A stretch of DNA of 64,000 bases. Source: Diphasiastrum complanatum (taxonomy: Eukaryota; Streptophyta; Lycopodiopsida; Lycopodiales; Lycopodiaceae). The stretch is taken from the NCBI GenBank assembly GCA_029204225.1, contig CM055095.1, forward strand, positions 64,465,976 through 64,529,975. Direction: 5' to 3'. Position numbers and translations under genes: made by a program. Shown here piece by piece: positions 52,012-63,229 of this stretch (within the stretch, counting starts at the first letter, position 1; every line of letters starts with the position of its first letter). A model generated the notes under the pieces. That model ran no database searches. It was not told the DNA's origin and saw nothing but the letters and a program-made list of their open reading frames with translations.

Positions 52012-55000
52012 CTATGAAGATTTGAGCATTGATCTTGATATAACTCCAAGATTAGATCTATGCTTGATGAAAGCACTTTTGCTCAAAGGCTTGGTGAGTA
52101 GATCGGCAATACAAGAGGACGAGTTGACATGCTCCAAATAGATTTCTCCTCCAATAAGCTTTTCTCTCACAAAATGGTGTGCCACTTCTATGTGCTTGCT
52201 TCTTGCATGAAATATGGGATTATTGGCAAGAGCTTGGGCCGAGATGTTATCACACTTGATCATTGGTAGATCATCCTCCTTGATGCACTTTAGTTCCATT
52301 AATAACCTCTTGATCCAAAGCACTTCTTTGGTAGTTGTAGTGAGTGCTTTGTACTCGGCCTCACATGAAGAGAGAGATATAGTATCTTGCTTTTTGGAAA
52401 GCCAAGATATTAGATTGCCTCCAAGAAAGATAGTGTATGCACTAATAGACTTTCGATCCATCTTGTCACTTGCAAAGTCCGAATCCGAGTAGCCCATAAT
52501 GGATAGATCTTCACTTTTATAGAGTAGACCATAATCACAAGATGAAGATACATATCTTAGAATCCTCTTGGCCATCTTCCAATGATGGATCTTAGGATCT
52601 TGCATAAATTGACTCAATTTGTGCACACAAAAACTAAGATCGGGCCTAGTAATGGTAAGCCAAATCAAGGAGCCTACAAGACTCCTAAAAAGTGTGATGT
52701 CCTCAAAGGATCTTTCATCACCTTTATTAGGATCTTTTACAATTTGCTCCATTGGAGTATCTATGCTCTTAGAATTTTCCATATGGAATTTTTTCAACAT
52801 AGAGTGAGCATATCTAGATTGGCATATAAAGACATGATTTTCATAAAAATCAATTTCTAGGCCTAGGATGTAATGTATCTCTCCTAGATCTTGCATTTTA
52901 AACTCACATCCAAGTGCTAGCTTGGTTTCATCAACTAGCTTGATACAACTTCCACAAAGAATAATGTCATCAACATAAATTAGAAGAATGACAATATTGC
53001 TATCAACAAACTTTAGATACATGGAAGGATCATAGTCACTAAGAGTAAATCCTAGTGAGATAAGAAAAGAGTTAAGTCTTGAATACCATGATCTTGGTGC
53101 TTGCTTGAGTCCATAAAGACTTTTGAAGAGCAAGCACACTTTGGACTCATCCTTGATGAATCCTTGAGGTTGTTCCATATAGATCTCCTCCTCAAGATAA
53201 CCATTTAGAAAAGCATTGGATACATCTAATTGGAACACCTTCCGCTTGAAAAAACAAGCAAGAGAAATAAGAATTCTTATTGTCACCATCTTTGCAACGG
53301 GTGCAAAGGTCTCCTCATAATCAAGACCATGGATTTGAGCAAATCCTTTGGCACATAATCTTGCTTTATGCTTGTTGATGGTGCCATCATGATTGAACTT
53401 GATCCGAAATACCCACTTGCAACCAATCACATGCTTGTTGGATGGAGGATCCACAAGCTCCCAAGTATTGTTGGTGATCAATGCATCATACTCTTGCTTC
53501 ATGGCATCATACCACTCCTTGGTATTGAGTGCCTCTTGTACATTCTTTGGCTCTTCATGAGAGACATAAAAAACATAATTAGTGGAATCAAGATCCACTT
53601 GTTTGCCTTTGTCAACATATGAGAGCCTCTTAGGCTTGAATCTATCTCTCATGGATCTTCTTGGTGAAAAAATCGGAGGAGAGTCTTCTTCAAATCTCGA
53701 CCCCATCACGTCATGATTGTCTTCAAAATCAATAATTGATGATGCATCCATAGATTTCTTGATCTTGGCCTCTTCAAATGATGAGTGTTGATCTTCATGA
53801 AAGACAACATCTCTACTTTCAATAACTTGAGAAGTAGAGAGTATAAAGATTCTATAGGCCTTCTTGGTGGATGAGTATCCAACCATGATCCCTTTGCATG
53901 CACTAGGATCTTCCTTCTTCCTTGTTTCCAAGGGAATATGGACAAAGCATAAGCATCCAAAAACTCTAAGGTGATCAACCTTAGGCTTCTTCAAAAATAA
54001 GATTTCATATGATGACTTTCCTCCAAGAGCTATATGTGGGAGCCTATTGCAAAGGTAATTTGCACAATTAATGGCTTCTCCCCAAAAATCTTTGGGCAAA
54101 GATGCCTCAATTCTCATAGATTTTGCACATTCACATAGAGATCTATTCTTTCTCTCGACCACTCCATTTTGAGATGGAGAGTAGGCACAAGAAAACTCTC
54201 TTTTAATGCCTTCAAGCTCACAAAAATCTTAAAATTTATTGGAGATATATTCACCACCTCCATCACTTCTAAGAGCTTTAATCTTGAATGAGAATTGCTT
54301 CTCTACACAAGCTTTGAAAATAAGGAAATGATCAAACACCATAGATTTTGAAGCAAGAAGATATATCCAAGTGAATCTTGTGTAATCATCAATGAAAGTA
54401 ACAAAACAAGTGGCTCCTCCCTTGCTTGTAGTTGATGAGAAATGCACATCCGAGTGGATTAACTCCAGAGGATGCTTGCTTTTGATAGAAGATCTTGTAA
54501 ATGGCTTTTTGTGAGATTTAGCAATAGCACAAGCCTCACAAGGCTTGATCTTCTTGGAGAATGACTTTGGCAAGCCGATAGCTTTGGATTCTTTGATCAT
54601 AGAGAGCATGGATTTGTAGTTGGGATGTCCCAACCTCCTATGCCATAATTCCTCCATAGAAAGCTTGTTCACAAGAGCAACATTACAGGCATTCACATAC
54701 TCATTTGGATCTAGTTTATAGATGCCACCAAATCTAGATCCTAATGCAAGTATCTCATCATTCTTCTTGATAGTGCAAGTATCAACATTGAATTTTACAT
54801 CAAGGCCATTATCAAGCAATTGGCCAACACTAATAAGATTCTTGGTAAGCTTAGGTACATAAAGAACTCTAGAGAGAGAAAGAACTTTAGAGGATGCAAG
54901 CTTCAAGGGAATGTTCCCTATGCCTTCAATAGGACATTCAAAATCATTTGCAGTGTATATTGATTTCTTCACTCCATCAAAAGGTGCAATAGAAGAGAAA

Positions 55001-55992
55001 GAGTCCTGGGAGCTACACATATGTGAAGAGGCTCCACTATCAATATACCATAGGCCGTCCTTCTTGAAAGGAGTAGATGAGAAACTAGAGACCATAAGAG
55101 ATCCCTCTCCATCACCTGCAATAGTGTCTTCCTTCTCATTGGTAATATTGGCTTGCTTGAGTTGATTCTTCTTTTTGAAGCAATTGGTGGCATAATGACC
55201 TTTCTTGCCACAATAAAAGCACTTGATCTTCTTCTTCTTCTTGAGCTTGGATGATGAAGCATTAGAGGAATCATCTTCCTCCTCATCTTTGTCTTTGGAT
55301 TTGACTTTGTCCTTGCTTGAGGATTGTTGATGTTGGTTCTTGCTCCTCTCTTTGTGCTTATCCTTGGCAAAGAGAGCTTTGCCATCATTATGAGTGAGAG
55401 AAAGCTTGTCCATCCTCAAGAGCTTGTAATCTTGTCTTGATTCTTCTGAAATTAGCAAACTTTGGAGAGCCTCCAAACTTGGTAGCTCCTCCTTAATGGC
55501 ATAGGATTGGACAAGGTTATCAAATTCACTTCTCAAGCCATTGAGAATGACTTGAACTAGCTCATTTTGATTGATGGAATCGCCAATGCAAGCAAGCTCT
55601 CTATGAATATCTTTTACTCTCAAAACATAACTAGATGCACTCTCATCACTCTTTTGGCTACTTTGAAAGATTTGATTCCTAAGAGTGAGAAGCCTAGAGG
55701 TATTCTTAGCCTCATAGATAGTCTTGAGACAATCCCAAGCTTCTTTGGCTGTTGTACAAGTACCTATCTCCCTCAATATCTCATTAGAGACATTCATCTT
55801 AATGTAGTGGAGAGCCATCCTAGCTCTCTTTTTGTATTTTTGAACCTCTTGAAGAACTTGTGGTTCTTCTTCAAGGCCAAGAACTATGTCCATCACGTCT
55901 TGAAGGATCAAGATGGACTCCATCCTCATTTTTCAAATTGAATAATTTGAAGTGGTCAATCTTTCACTTGGTTCCAACAAGGATGAACCCAT
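52012..55992 (-). pseudogene. Copia gag-pol polyprotein with two nonsense codons
   Basis: One frame from ATG 55992 to a stop at 52012, about 1326 codons. Approximate order: gag UBN2 domain (20-190); Lys-rich linker; zinc knuckle CFYCGKKGHYATNC (258-271); protease WYIDSGASSHMC (near 318); integrase zinc site HRRLGHPNY ... CEACAIAKSH (450-490); integrase Asp residues in HSDVHF and RSDGGGEY (about 515 and 577), then NGVVERKNRS; reverse transcriptase with GCKWVFRIKFNHDG, QLDVSNAFLNGYLEEE and LLIYVDDIIL (about 1006-1009); RNase H with SDSDFASDKMDRKS, SLSSCEAEYKAL and DLLTKPLSKS at the end. A TGA at 55935-55933 stands where relatives have Trp in NYSIW. A TAA at 54231-54229 in integrase sits where Gln is expected. 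All catalytic motifs are otherwise present. Confidence 0.96.
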
Positions 55993-56741
55993 TGAAGGCA
56001 TTTGAAGTGAAGAAAACTCAAATGATGAACAATAAATGTTGTTACACACTTTCAATAGGATCCAATAATTGAGTACTATCTCCTCCTATGAAAGATCTTA
56101 CAACAATTTGTGAATTGATTCTTACTAGCTACTCAAATCTCTCTAAAACAAGATCTATTTCACATCAAATGATGGAGTATAGACAAAGTTAGGATCTAAC
56201 ACTCTTAGCATGTGTGAAATACACTAAGAAACCAAATTTGACTCAAATACAATGATATTGCATGAAACAAAATGGCTAAGATCTCAAAACAGTGCCTAGA
56301 TCACATATAGATGAGATTGGCAAGCATACAACTGTGATTTTGGATCAACCAAGCAATCTCTTGACCAAACCAAATGTGTCCACCCAGGTCTAGGTGCCCT
56401 ACCTAACCCTCTTCAAAAAGCTTATAACTTTTGATTGGCTCAACCAAATGGAATGAAACTGATTGCAACAGAAACTAGACAAAAATAGCTTCAAAACAAG
56501 CTATCAACCAAGATAAATGGATCAAACATGAGAGAGAACTTCCAAACCGAAATTGGATGTTCCTCACACATGTCTGAGCACCTGATTCTGTACAGTACCA
56601 GGTCAGACCCAATCAATGTCCTTTTGATCTCTTTTGATCCAAGATTGAACAAGATAGCTAGGAAAATGGGCCTTGACAACTTCTAGCTCAAGATTGATGA
56701 AAATTTTTTCACTTAGATGGATCAAAATGCATGGTAACCTT

Positions 56742-56759
56742 AGGTAGGCTCTGATACCA
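56742..56759 (-). promoter_or_regulatory. Primer-binding site (tRNA-iMet)
   Basis: On minus TGGTATCAGAGCCTACCT, starting directly after the 5' LTR. Confidence 0.95.
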
Positions 56760-57496
56760 TGTTGAATTTCACACGTGTGGACTGTCCACTACATGTACTT
56801 GTGATCTCCTAAGGTGTGTAGATGCACCAAGATCAAGACTAGATTGAGATTCAAGATCAATCTTGAATCCTATGGCAAAAACACACTACTACATGCATTC
56901 AATCACTTCCAACTCTCACTCACACGTGTGGGAAGTATTCAAAAAATAATCTAAGTAAAAACAAGCTGCTCTCCTCGGGTAGAGAGAGAAAATGCATCAT
57001 GAGCTCTCAGGTAGAGAGAGAAAGCTAGAAATCCAATAACTCACAAAATCCATGAAATCACCAAATCAATTAGCTTCAAAATGAGGAGTACAATGATACT
57101 ACTAGGTCCACGAGCTACCACTATGCTTAACTATGATTGGACCATATTTTGTCACCTCTTGATCCTATTGGATCATTGATCTATGCACCTCTTAATTCTA
57201 TTGGACTATATTCAAGCACACCTCAATTTCCTATTGGACCTCACAAGGTTCCACCTCTAAATCCTATTGGACCTCTTGGAATTCATCAAACAAAAACTTT
57301 ACACTTGTCTACACTCTAATTAGCAAGTGTTTAGCCTCTTACTCTATTTTGGCTCAATAGTGGCATTACAAGTGGAAATGCATAATTTGCCATCTATGCC
57401 AAATTTATTCCTATCAACATCCTACACCTAGATGCTCGATGTAAAAAACATAAGACCCCTATATCTAACATAGATAATCTTTTTCAATTCTTCACA
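56760..57496 (-). repeat. 5' LTR
   Basis: 737 bp, matching 51257-51993 with four substitutions: one near 57009, one near 57099, and two in CTTGTCTACAC near 57307. The two internal CACACGTGTG palindromes lie at 56770-56779 and 56921-56930. Confidence 0.96.
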
Positions 57497-58080
57497 TAGT
57501 CACCTTTTAGATCAAATCTACATGCATAGATCCAACAAGAACAATCAAAATTGATCAACCTTGTACTTGCTGGTTTCACGTGTGTGAAAATCTGTCCGAG
57601 TACGGACCACCAACAGAGAATGATGTTTACTAAGCTTAGGACTCAATTGATTCACAAAATCAGAAGACAAATGTAGAGATTGCTCAAAATTTCTCCCAAA
57701 ACCAAGATTTCACTTCATTAGTCAATTCAAGACAAATGGGGCTCTCTATGTACATGAAAGGATCTCAAGCTGCTGCTGATTCATCAGATCCAGCACATGT
57801 GAAGATGCTTAGTCACGAAAGGATCCATCAATCACATCAACTAGGCATATGGTCCATTATTTCCAAGATTTAAGGCACCTCCTTGAATTTGGGTGATTTT
57901 CCTAACTTATAGGAACTTAAACAAAAATATTCTACAAGTCTAAACTCGACTTCTACCGATCTTTCCACACGTGTGAGCAGACATTTACAAGTGGGAGATC
58001 AATCCTAATCTCAAGATGTAGCACATTCTGCCAAAAGCAAGGTGCCATGTGGCATATAGCTAGAAAACTAGAAAGACACA

Positions 58081-58528
<448 letters not shown>

Positions 58529-58541
58529 TGGTATCAGAGCC
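58529..58541 (+). promoter_or_regulatory. Primer-binding site (tRNA-iMet)
   Basis: TGGTATCAGAGCC immediately after the LTR end, a perfect plant tRNA-iMet type. Confidence 0.95.
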
Positions 58542-60113
58542 TAGTACAAGAGGTTTTGTTGAAATTGATAGGGTTAATCCAAATCAAAGCGAAAATTAGC
58601 AGTTTTTTGGAGACTAGTCAAGTTTTGTGTAGCGAGTTGGATTTGATAGCTATCCTAAAATTTTTTGGTCCAGATCTTGTTGTGGGATGTAGGAACCCTT
58701 TTCACACGTGTGAGGTGGTACAGCTCCGAATTTAACTGAGAAATTTCAATAGAATTTGACTCACATACCCAATTTGAGTGATTTTTGGTGCAAAATGAAG
58801 CATTTTCTATAGATAATCTAATCCCTTGATTAGTTCTTGGACTAGATCAGCCAAGAAATTAAATTTGAAGCTTGAATTAGGTGCATTAATTGATTATCTC
58901 TGATTTTTTGAGTGCATGTTGAAGTTGAGAGAGATTTTGCTAAACATCGTAGATTAAGGAGTGATATGCAAGGTGAGAGGTTGAAATCCTTTGTACCATC
59001 ACTCTAGATTTGTTCAAGAGTGATAGGGTCAAGTTTAGAAGCATCAATTTGCTAGAAAACATCTTTGGATCTGTCCTCCAAGTGAAACCTTTGAGAGTTT
59101 CTAGTGCATATAGAGCATCTATGCAAATCTTTTGTAGAATTTGACATAGATTGGCTTAAATTGAGAGTTCTAGAAAAGAGATTGAGATCCAAGTCACATT
59201 GTTCAACCCTACTCAATTTGTTTGAGTGATTGTAAGGTTTGAAAAGAGTCATTAAGATGTCTATGGCAAATGTGTAGAGAGAGATCCAATTTTCTAAGAG
59301 TTCCTTCCTTTGTAGAGGGCAAGATCTAGAAGCTCATTATGTGTTGTTATAGTGAAGAATTTGTCTTCTCCTAGGTGATTAAATCTTTCTAAGTGGTATT
59401 AGCTCTTTGAAGCACAATATTTTAGTGAAAAAAACCACAAGTTTTGATTTTGAATTTCATTCCAAGTCTTAAAAAGTAGAGTAATTGGTGGAATCCAATA
59501 GGAGTGATCAATTCAATTTGTTGAGCAAAAATTGACATAGAATGTATGAAACTCAAATTAGTTCTATTCAACTTTCTTTGTGAGAGTGTGAGGGTCAATT
59601 TGTGATCCCATTGGATGTCTAGAATGAGGAGTCCATATTTGAGTATTCATGCATGGTTGAGATCTTTGTGAATCTCTAGTTGTCTAATTTTTAAGCTATG
59701 TGAAAAATTGGTGGTATAGTTTGTTTTCAAATCAAATCAAATTCATTCTAAATCTCAAGAGTGAGATTATTTGGATCAAGAGTGAGTCCAAAAGAAGTGA
59801 TTAAGGTTGATTTTCATGTGTTTGAAACAAAACCCATCTTTTGTTCAAGAATCTCAAGTGTTGAGAGAACTAGTCAAGTGAAAAGGAAAATCTAGGTGTC
59901 AAATCTTTTCATATCCATTTCAATTTTCAAAAGAAAGAGTCATTGGTATTTGATGAGTCCAATGGGAGATTGGATCTGATTTCTTTTGTGATTTGATTCA
60001 AAGATTGTGTGCTTTTGTCTTAGTGATCAAAGCAAAGTTTCCAAGTGGCTAGTCATTAGTGTGAAAATTGGTTCTTAGGTTTGTGAGTTAGATCTTTTGT
60101 AGATCCTTCTAGA
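58542..60113 (+). other. Long leader of the non-autonomous element
   Basis: No gag domain is encoded. The leader is made of loosely repeated words (GAGTGAT, AATCTCAAGAG, GATCAA, AGTCCAA), many interrupted frames and one CACACGTGTG at 58703-58712. It could hold the packaging and dimerisation signals. Confidence 0.55.
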
Positions 60114-61790
60114 TTGTTGAAGATGTTCAAATCTAGTCTCTTGAGAGTCACAAATTACATTTTTAGAATCATATCACAAGTTTTTATTCACATAGCATCA
60201 ACAGGTGGCAATCTATTGAAGGAAAAAAAGGATCCTAAGTGCAACCTTTGTGGCAAGGGAGGATATATTTTCTCAAGATGCTACAGAAAGAAGACCAACC
60301 CATCCAAGGAGAACCAAAGCAAGGGGGCCAAGGTGAAGGATGGAGCTTCAAGTTCGAAATGCAAATACAAGAAGGACAAGTCCAAGGAAAGGTGTTTCCT
60401 TTGTGGAAAGGTCAAGAGTCTCACAAGGACTTGCAAGATTTGTCTTCAAGAGTCCATCACAACACATGTCAAATCTTTTGAAATTTTCCATTTGGAAGTG
60501 CATTGTTTGGTTCAAGATGCAAAGATAGATGTCACTTTCATGAAAGTAACTCGGATTTATTTTACGTCATTGGAAAGTATTTTGCTTGGAACTTTGAACA
60601 AGTTCAAACTTATTGTTATTATCCAAGAGAAATCAATCAAGAATAAGGAGCAATCACAAAATGAAAATAGTTTCATTTATATACTCATGTCAACTTATGA
60701 GGAACCATTTTGCTTTGAAGAGATTTTTGTATCTCAAAGGTGGATTAAGGCAATACTAATTGAGTGTGATGCCTTAAAAGATAGCAAAATATGTTTTCCT
60801 TGTAAGCTTACATTAGTTATGAAGTCAAAAAAATGGAAATATCTTTATAATGTACGATCTTTTGGTTTCAATAAGATCATAAATGATGTGTTCATTCACA
60901 AAGATGAAAATTGTAAGTTGTCAATCTTAAAGGCAAGTTGTAAACTTCTTATGAGAATAAGTGAAGCATCCAAAGTGGAGACTTATATCTATAAGCAAGT
61001 AGTTAGCCTTATTGAGATGGAAATACCTTTTGATTTCAATATTGGAAAAATCATGCCAAGTTGTGGTGATTTTTGGACTTATGTTTCTAGCATAAGTAAT
61101 CTAGTTAATCATAGGAAGTGCATATTGAATGGTCATACTTGTTGTGATCATTATGAGACATGGAGGTCTTGGATTTCCATAAAAAAGGAGCACCATGAAG
61201 AGGATCTTAAGGAGTCATCTCAATGTTCAAATGTGCCAAGTATTGAGGAGGAGAATCCTTCTCAAGGTTCAAGTGTGCCAAGGATTGAGGAGGAGAGACC
61301 TTCTCAAATTGTGATTCCAAAAATAAACTCAAGAAATATGGTTGAATCCATGTGGCTCACATTTCAAGGGAAAGAGGAGCATATCTCACGTGGTATACAT
61401 CTCATACTTATTTCTCTTATGTCATTTGATAAATCAATTTGCTTTAGTGAGATCATTGCATCTCAAAATTGGAGTAAAGCCATACTAGTTGAGTATGAAG
61501 TCTCTCTTGAGAACATAGATGATGTTCTTAAGAGATTGAAATTGATTTTAAATCAATTAGAAAGCAAATGGTTATTTCATCAAATGTATGCTCTTGAGTC
61601 ATGCAAGAGCAAAAGTGATTTGTTCACTCATAGTTTGAAAATTTGTATTGAGGCAAATTGTAAACTCTTTATGAGAGTAAGTGAATCATCTTCTAAAGAC
61701 ACTTATCTCCATAATGAAGTATTTAGCCTCATTGGATCTGAGATTAGCATGGTAAACAAGCATGAAGATATATTGCAAACACCTTGTTAG
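60114..61790 (+). CDS. Novel ORF of the non-autonomous LTR element (558 aa)
   Basis: Intact from ATG 60114 to TAG 61788-61790. Residues 43-56 form CNLCGKGGYIFSRC and 94-107 form CFLCGKVKSLTRTC. These are zinc knuckles with the His replaced by Tyr and Ser, in a Lys/Ser-rich basic context. Residues about 197-303 and 437-543 are a duplicated module: FEEIFVSQRWIKAILIEC and FSEIIASQNWSKAILVEY; CKLLMRISEASKVETYIY and CKLFMRVSESSSKDTYLH. They are separated by a Glu/Ser linker (370-400) with its own short duplication. The module start resembles the EEP..FEEA....W..AM..EYDAL segment just before copia reverse transcriptase. I infer a protein derived from gag and pol pieces, perhaps RNA-binding; its function is unknown. 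Confidence 0.75.
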   Translation: MLKMFKSSLLRVTNYIFRIISQVFIHIASTGGNLLKEKKDPKCNLCGKGGYIFSRCYRKKTNPSKENQSKGAKVKDGASSSKCKYKKDKSKERCFLCGKVKSLTRTCKICLQESITTHVKSFEIFHLEVHCLVQDAKIDVTFMKVTRIYFTSLESILLGTLNKFKLIVIIQEKSIKNKEQSQNENSFIYILMSTYEEPFCFEEIFVSQRWIKAILIECDALKDSKICFPCKLTLVMKSKKWKYLYNVRSFGFNKIINDVFIHKDENCKLSILKASCKLLMRISEASKVETYIYKQVVSLIEMEIPFDFNIGKIMPSCGDFWTYVSSISNLVNHRKCILNGHTCCDHYETWRSWISIKKEHHEEDLKESSQCSNVPSIEEENPSQGSSVPRIEEERPSQIVIPKINSRNMVESMWLTFQGKEEHISRGIHLILISLMSFDKSICFSEIIASQNWSKAILVEYEVSLENIDDVLKRLKLILNQLESKWLFHQMYALESCKSKSDLFTHSLKICIEANCKLFMRVSESSSKDTYLHNEVFSLIGSEISMVNKHEDILQTPC

Positions 61791-62100
61791 TATAGAATGC
61801 ATAGTCTTGCCAATTTGGATGAGACTAATTCTCTAGATCGTAGTAACATCATGTTAGATCTTTGTGATCCTAATAAATCAAAAAGAAATCTTTATTTTCT
61901 CATGGAAGAGCATGCACATGAAGAAGGAGCAAGCCTCAAAGTCCAACATCTACATGAAATTTGGAAGTAAACAATTTTGGAGGTGCTAGGATGGTGCAAA
62001 GCTCTCAAGTTCATCAAAGATGTCAACATCAAAGAAGCACTATCATGGATATGGTGATTTCAGATCAACATCAAGCTCATTGGCTGATCTTCACACCTTT
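61791..62100 (+). other. Region between ORF and 3' LTR
   Basis: The frame beyond the stop keeps some coding character (LANLDETNSLDRSN, RNLYFLMEEHAHEEGASLK) to about 61970, so the ORF may once have been longer. TTTTGGAGGTG near 61974 is a weak polypurine candidate. Confidence 0.45.
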
Positions 62101-62935
62101 TGAACCAGCGTGAAAAATGAAAAAAAATAAGCTTGGCAGAGGTCAAAAATCTTGTATATAGATAAACACACATGTGTGTAGCCTGTTCCCACGTGTGAAA
62201 ATAGTGTACTTGTCATGTACCATAATCATATAGGTTGTACATATGATTTAATTCAAGTTCTAGTGGCTAGAAAGGCCAAAAACTAGTTTTATAGACATAT
62301 GACACATGATATCAATCTATTGATTGCATGAGCCACATCCTTTGGTTAAGTGTCATATCACATGTGTAGAGGACATCTCACATGTGTGGAATAAGCTGAA
62401 GTAGGCGAATTTTGACTTCTAGAAGATTTCCAAGTAGATCTCCATATAGAAGGAAAATGGACCAAAAGTGCTCAAAATAGAAGGTTTTGTCCAAGTGTCA
62501 ATTTTGCATGATGCATCATCATATGACAAAGCACCTTCACACATGTGGGATCAGAGGGAAGATCAGTACCACGAGCTCCCACTTATTTTATATATAGAGC
62601 CACATTTGGCCATAATCAATGAGAGACACCAATCTTGGTTTTGGAAGCAATTTTGAGTGATTCTCTCCATTTGTCTACATTTGTTTTGATTGTTTTGAGG
62701 TTCTATCAATGTGTACTTGATTTTTAGGTTGGAGTTCGTACCCAGACAGTCTCTCACACGTGTGAAACCAGAAAGTACACCTACCTTCAATTAATGATTT
62801 TTATTATTAGGATTTTGTGTCTAGAATTGATCTAGATTGATCTTAATCTCAAGTAGATTGATAGATCAAGTAATCTGACAACCAATCCCTCTTGAGGATC
62901 AGATTAGGATCCACTCTTGGTCCTTTTTGTACTTT

Positions 62936-62942
<7 letters not shown>
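62101..62942 (+). repeat. 3' LTR of the non-autonomous element (5' limit uncertain)
   Basis: The certain part is 62601-62942, ending TTTTTGCGCA. A TATA-like TTTATATATAG lies at 62587-62597, 4 bp before the shared segment. Upstream, 62101-62600 contains ACACACATGTGTG and CCACGTGTGAAA words typical of LTR U3 in this window, but its start was not fixed. One exact CACACGTGTG at 62755-62764. Confidence 0.75.
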
Positions 62943-63178
<236 letters not shown>

Positions 63179-63229
63179 CCCTCTCTCACCCAATTTGAAT
63201 TTTGCCCCCTCTCGCCCTCTATCTCTCCA

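Larger units (their letters stand above)
51257..57496 (-). mobile_element. Full-length young Ty1/copia retrotransposon
   Basis: The 6240-bp element has two 737-bp LTRs, a perfect five-base target-site duplication TAGTC (51252-51256 and 57497-57501), a PBS, a polypurine tract and a single gag-pol frame spanning 55992-52012. Comparing the LTRs by eye I find four substitutions and no indel (about 99.5% identity), which means recent insertion. Two in-frame nonsense codons break gag-pol, so this copy is probably not autonomous. It is related to the deleted element at 9005-12998. Confidence 0.97.
51164..57968 (-). mobile_element. Older LTR split by a nested copia element
   Basis: If the element 51257-57496 and one TAGTC are removed, 57968-57497 joins 51256-51164. 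On minus this reads as an LTR of the same family as 58187-58528 and 62601-62942. Shared words include AATCTTGGTTTTGG, ACATTTGTCT, GTCCGTACTC, CACTCTTGAGGATC and TTGGTCCTTTTTG. The left limit at 51164 is the TG of TGAAAGTAC. The right limit, about 57968, is uncertain. No PBS or polypurine tract borders it, so it is a solo or fragmentary LTR. Confidence 0.75.
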
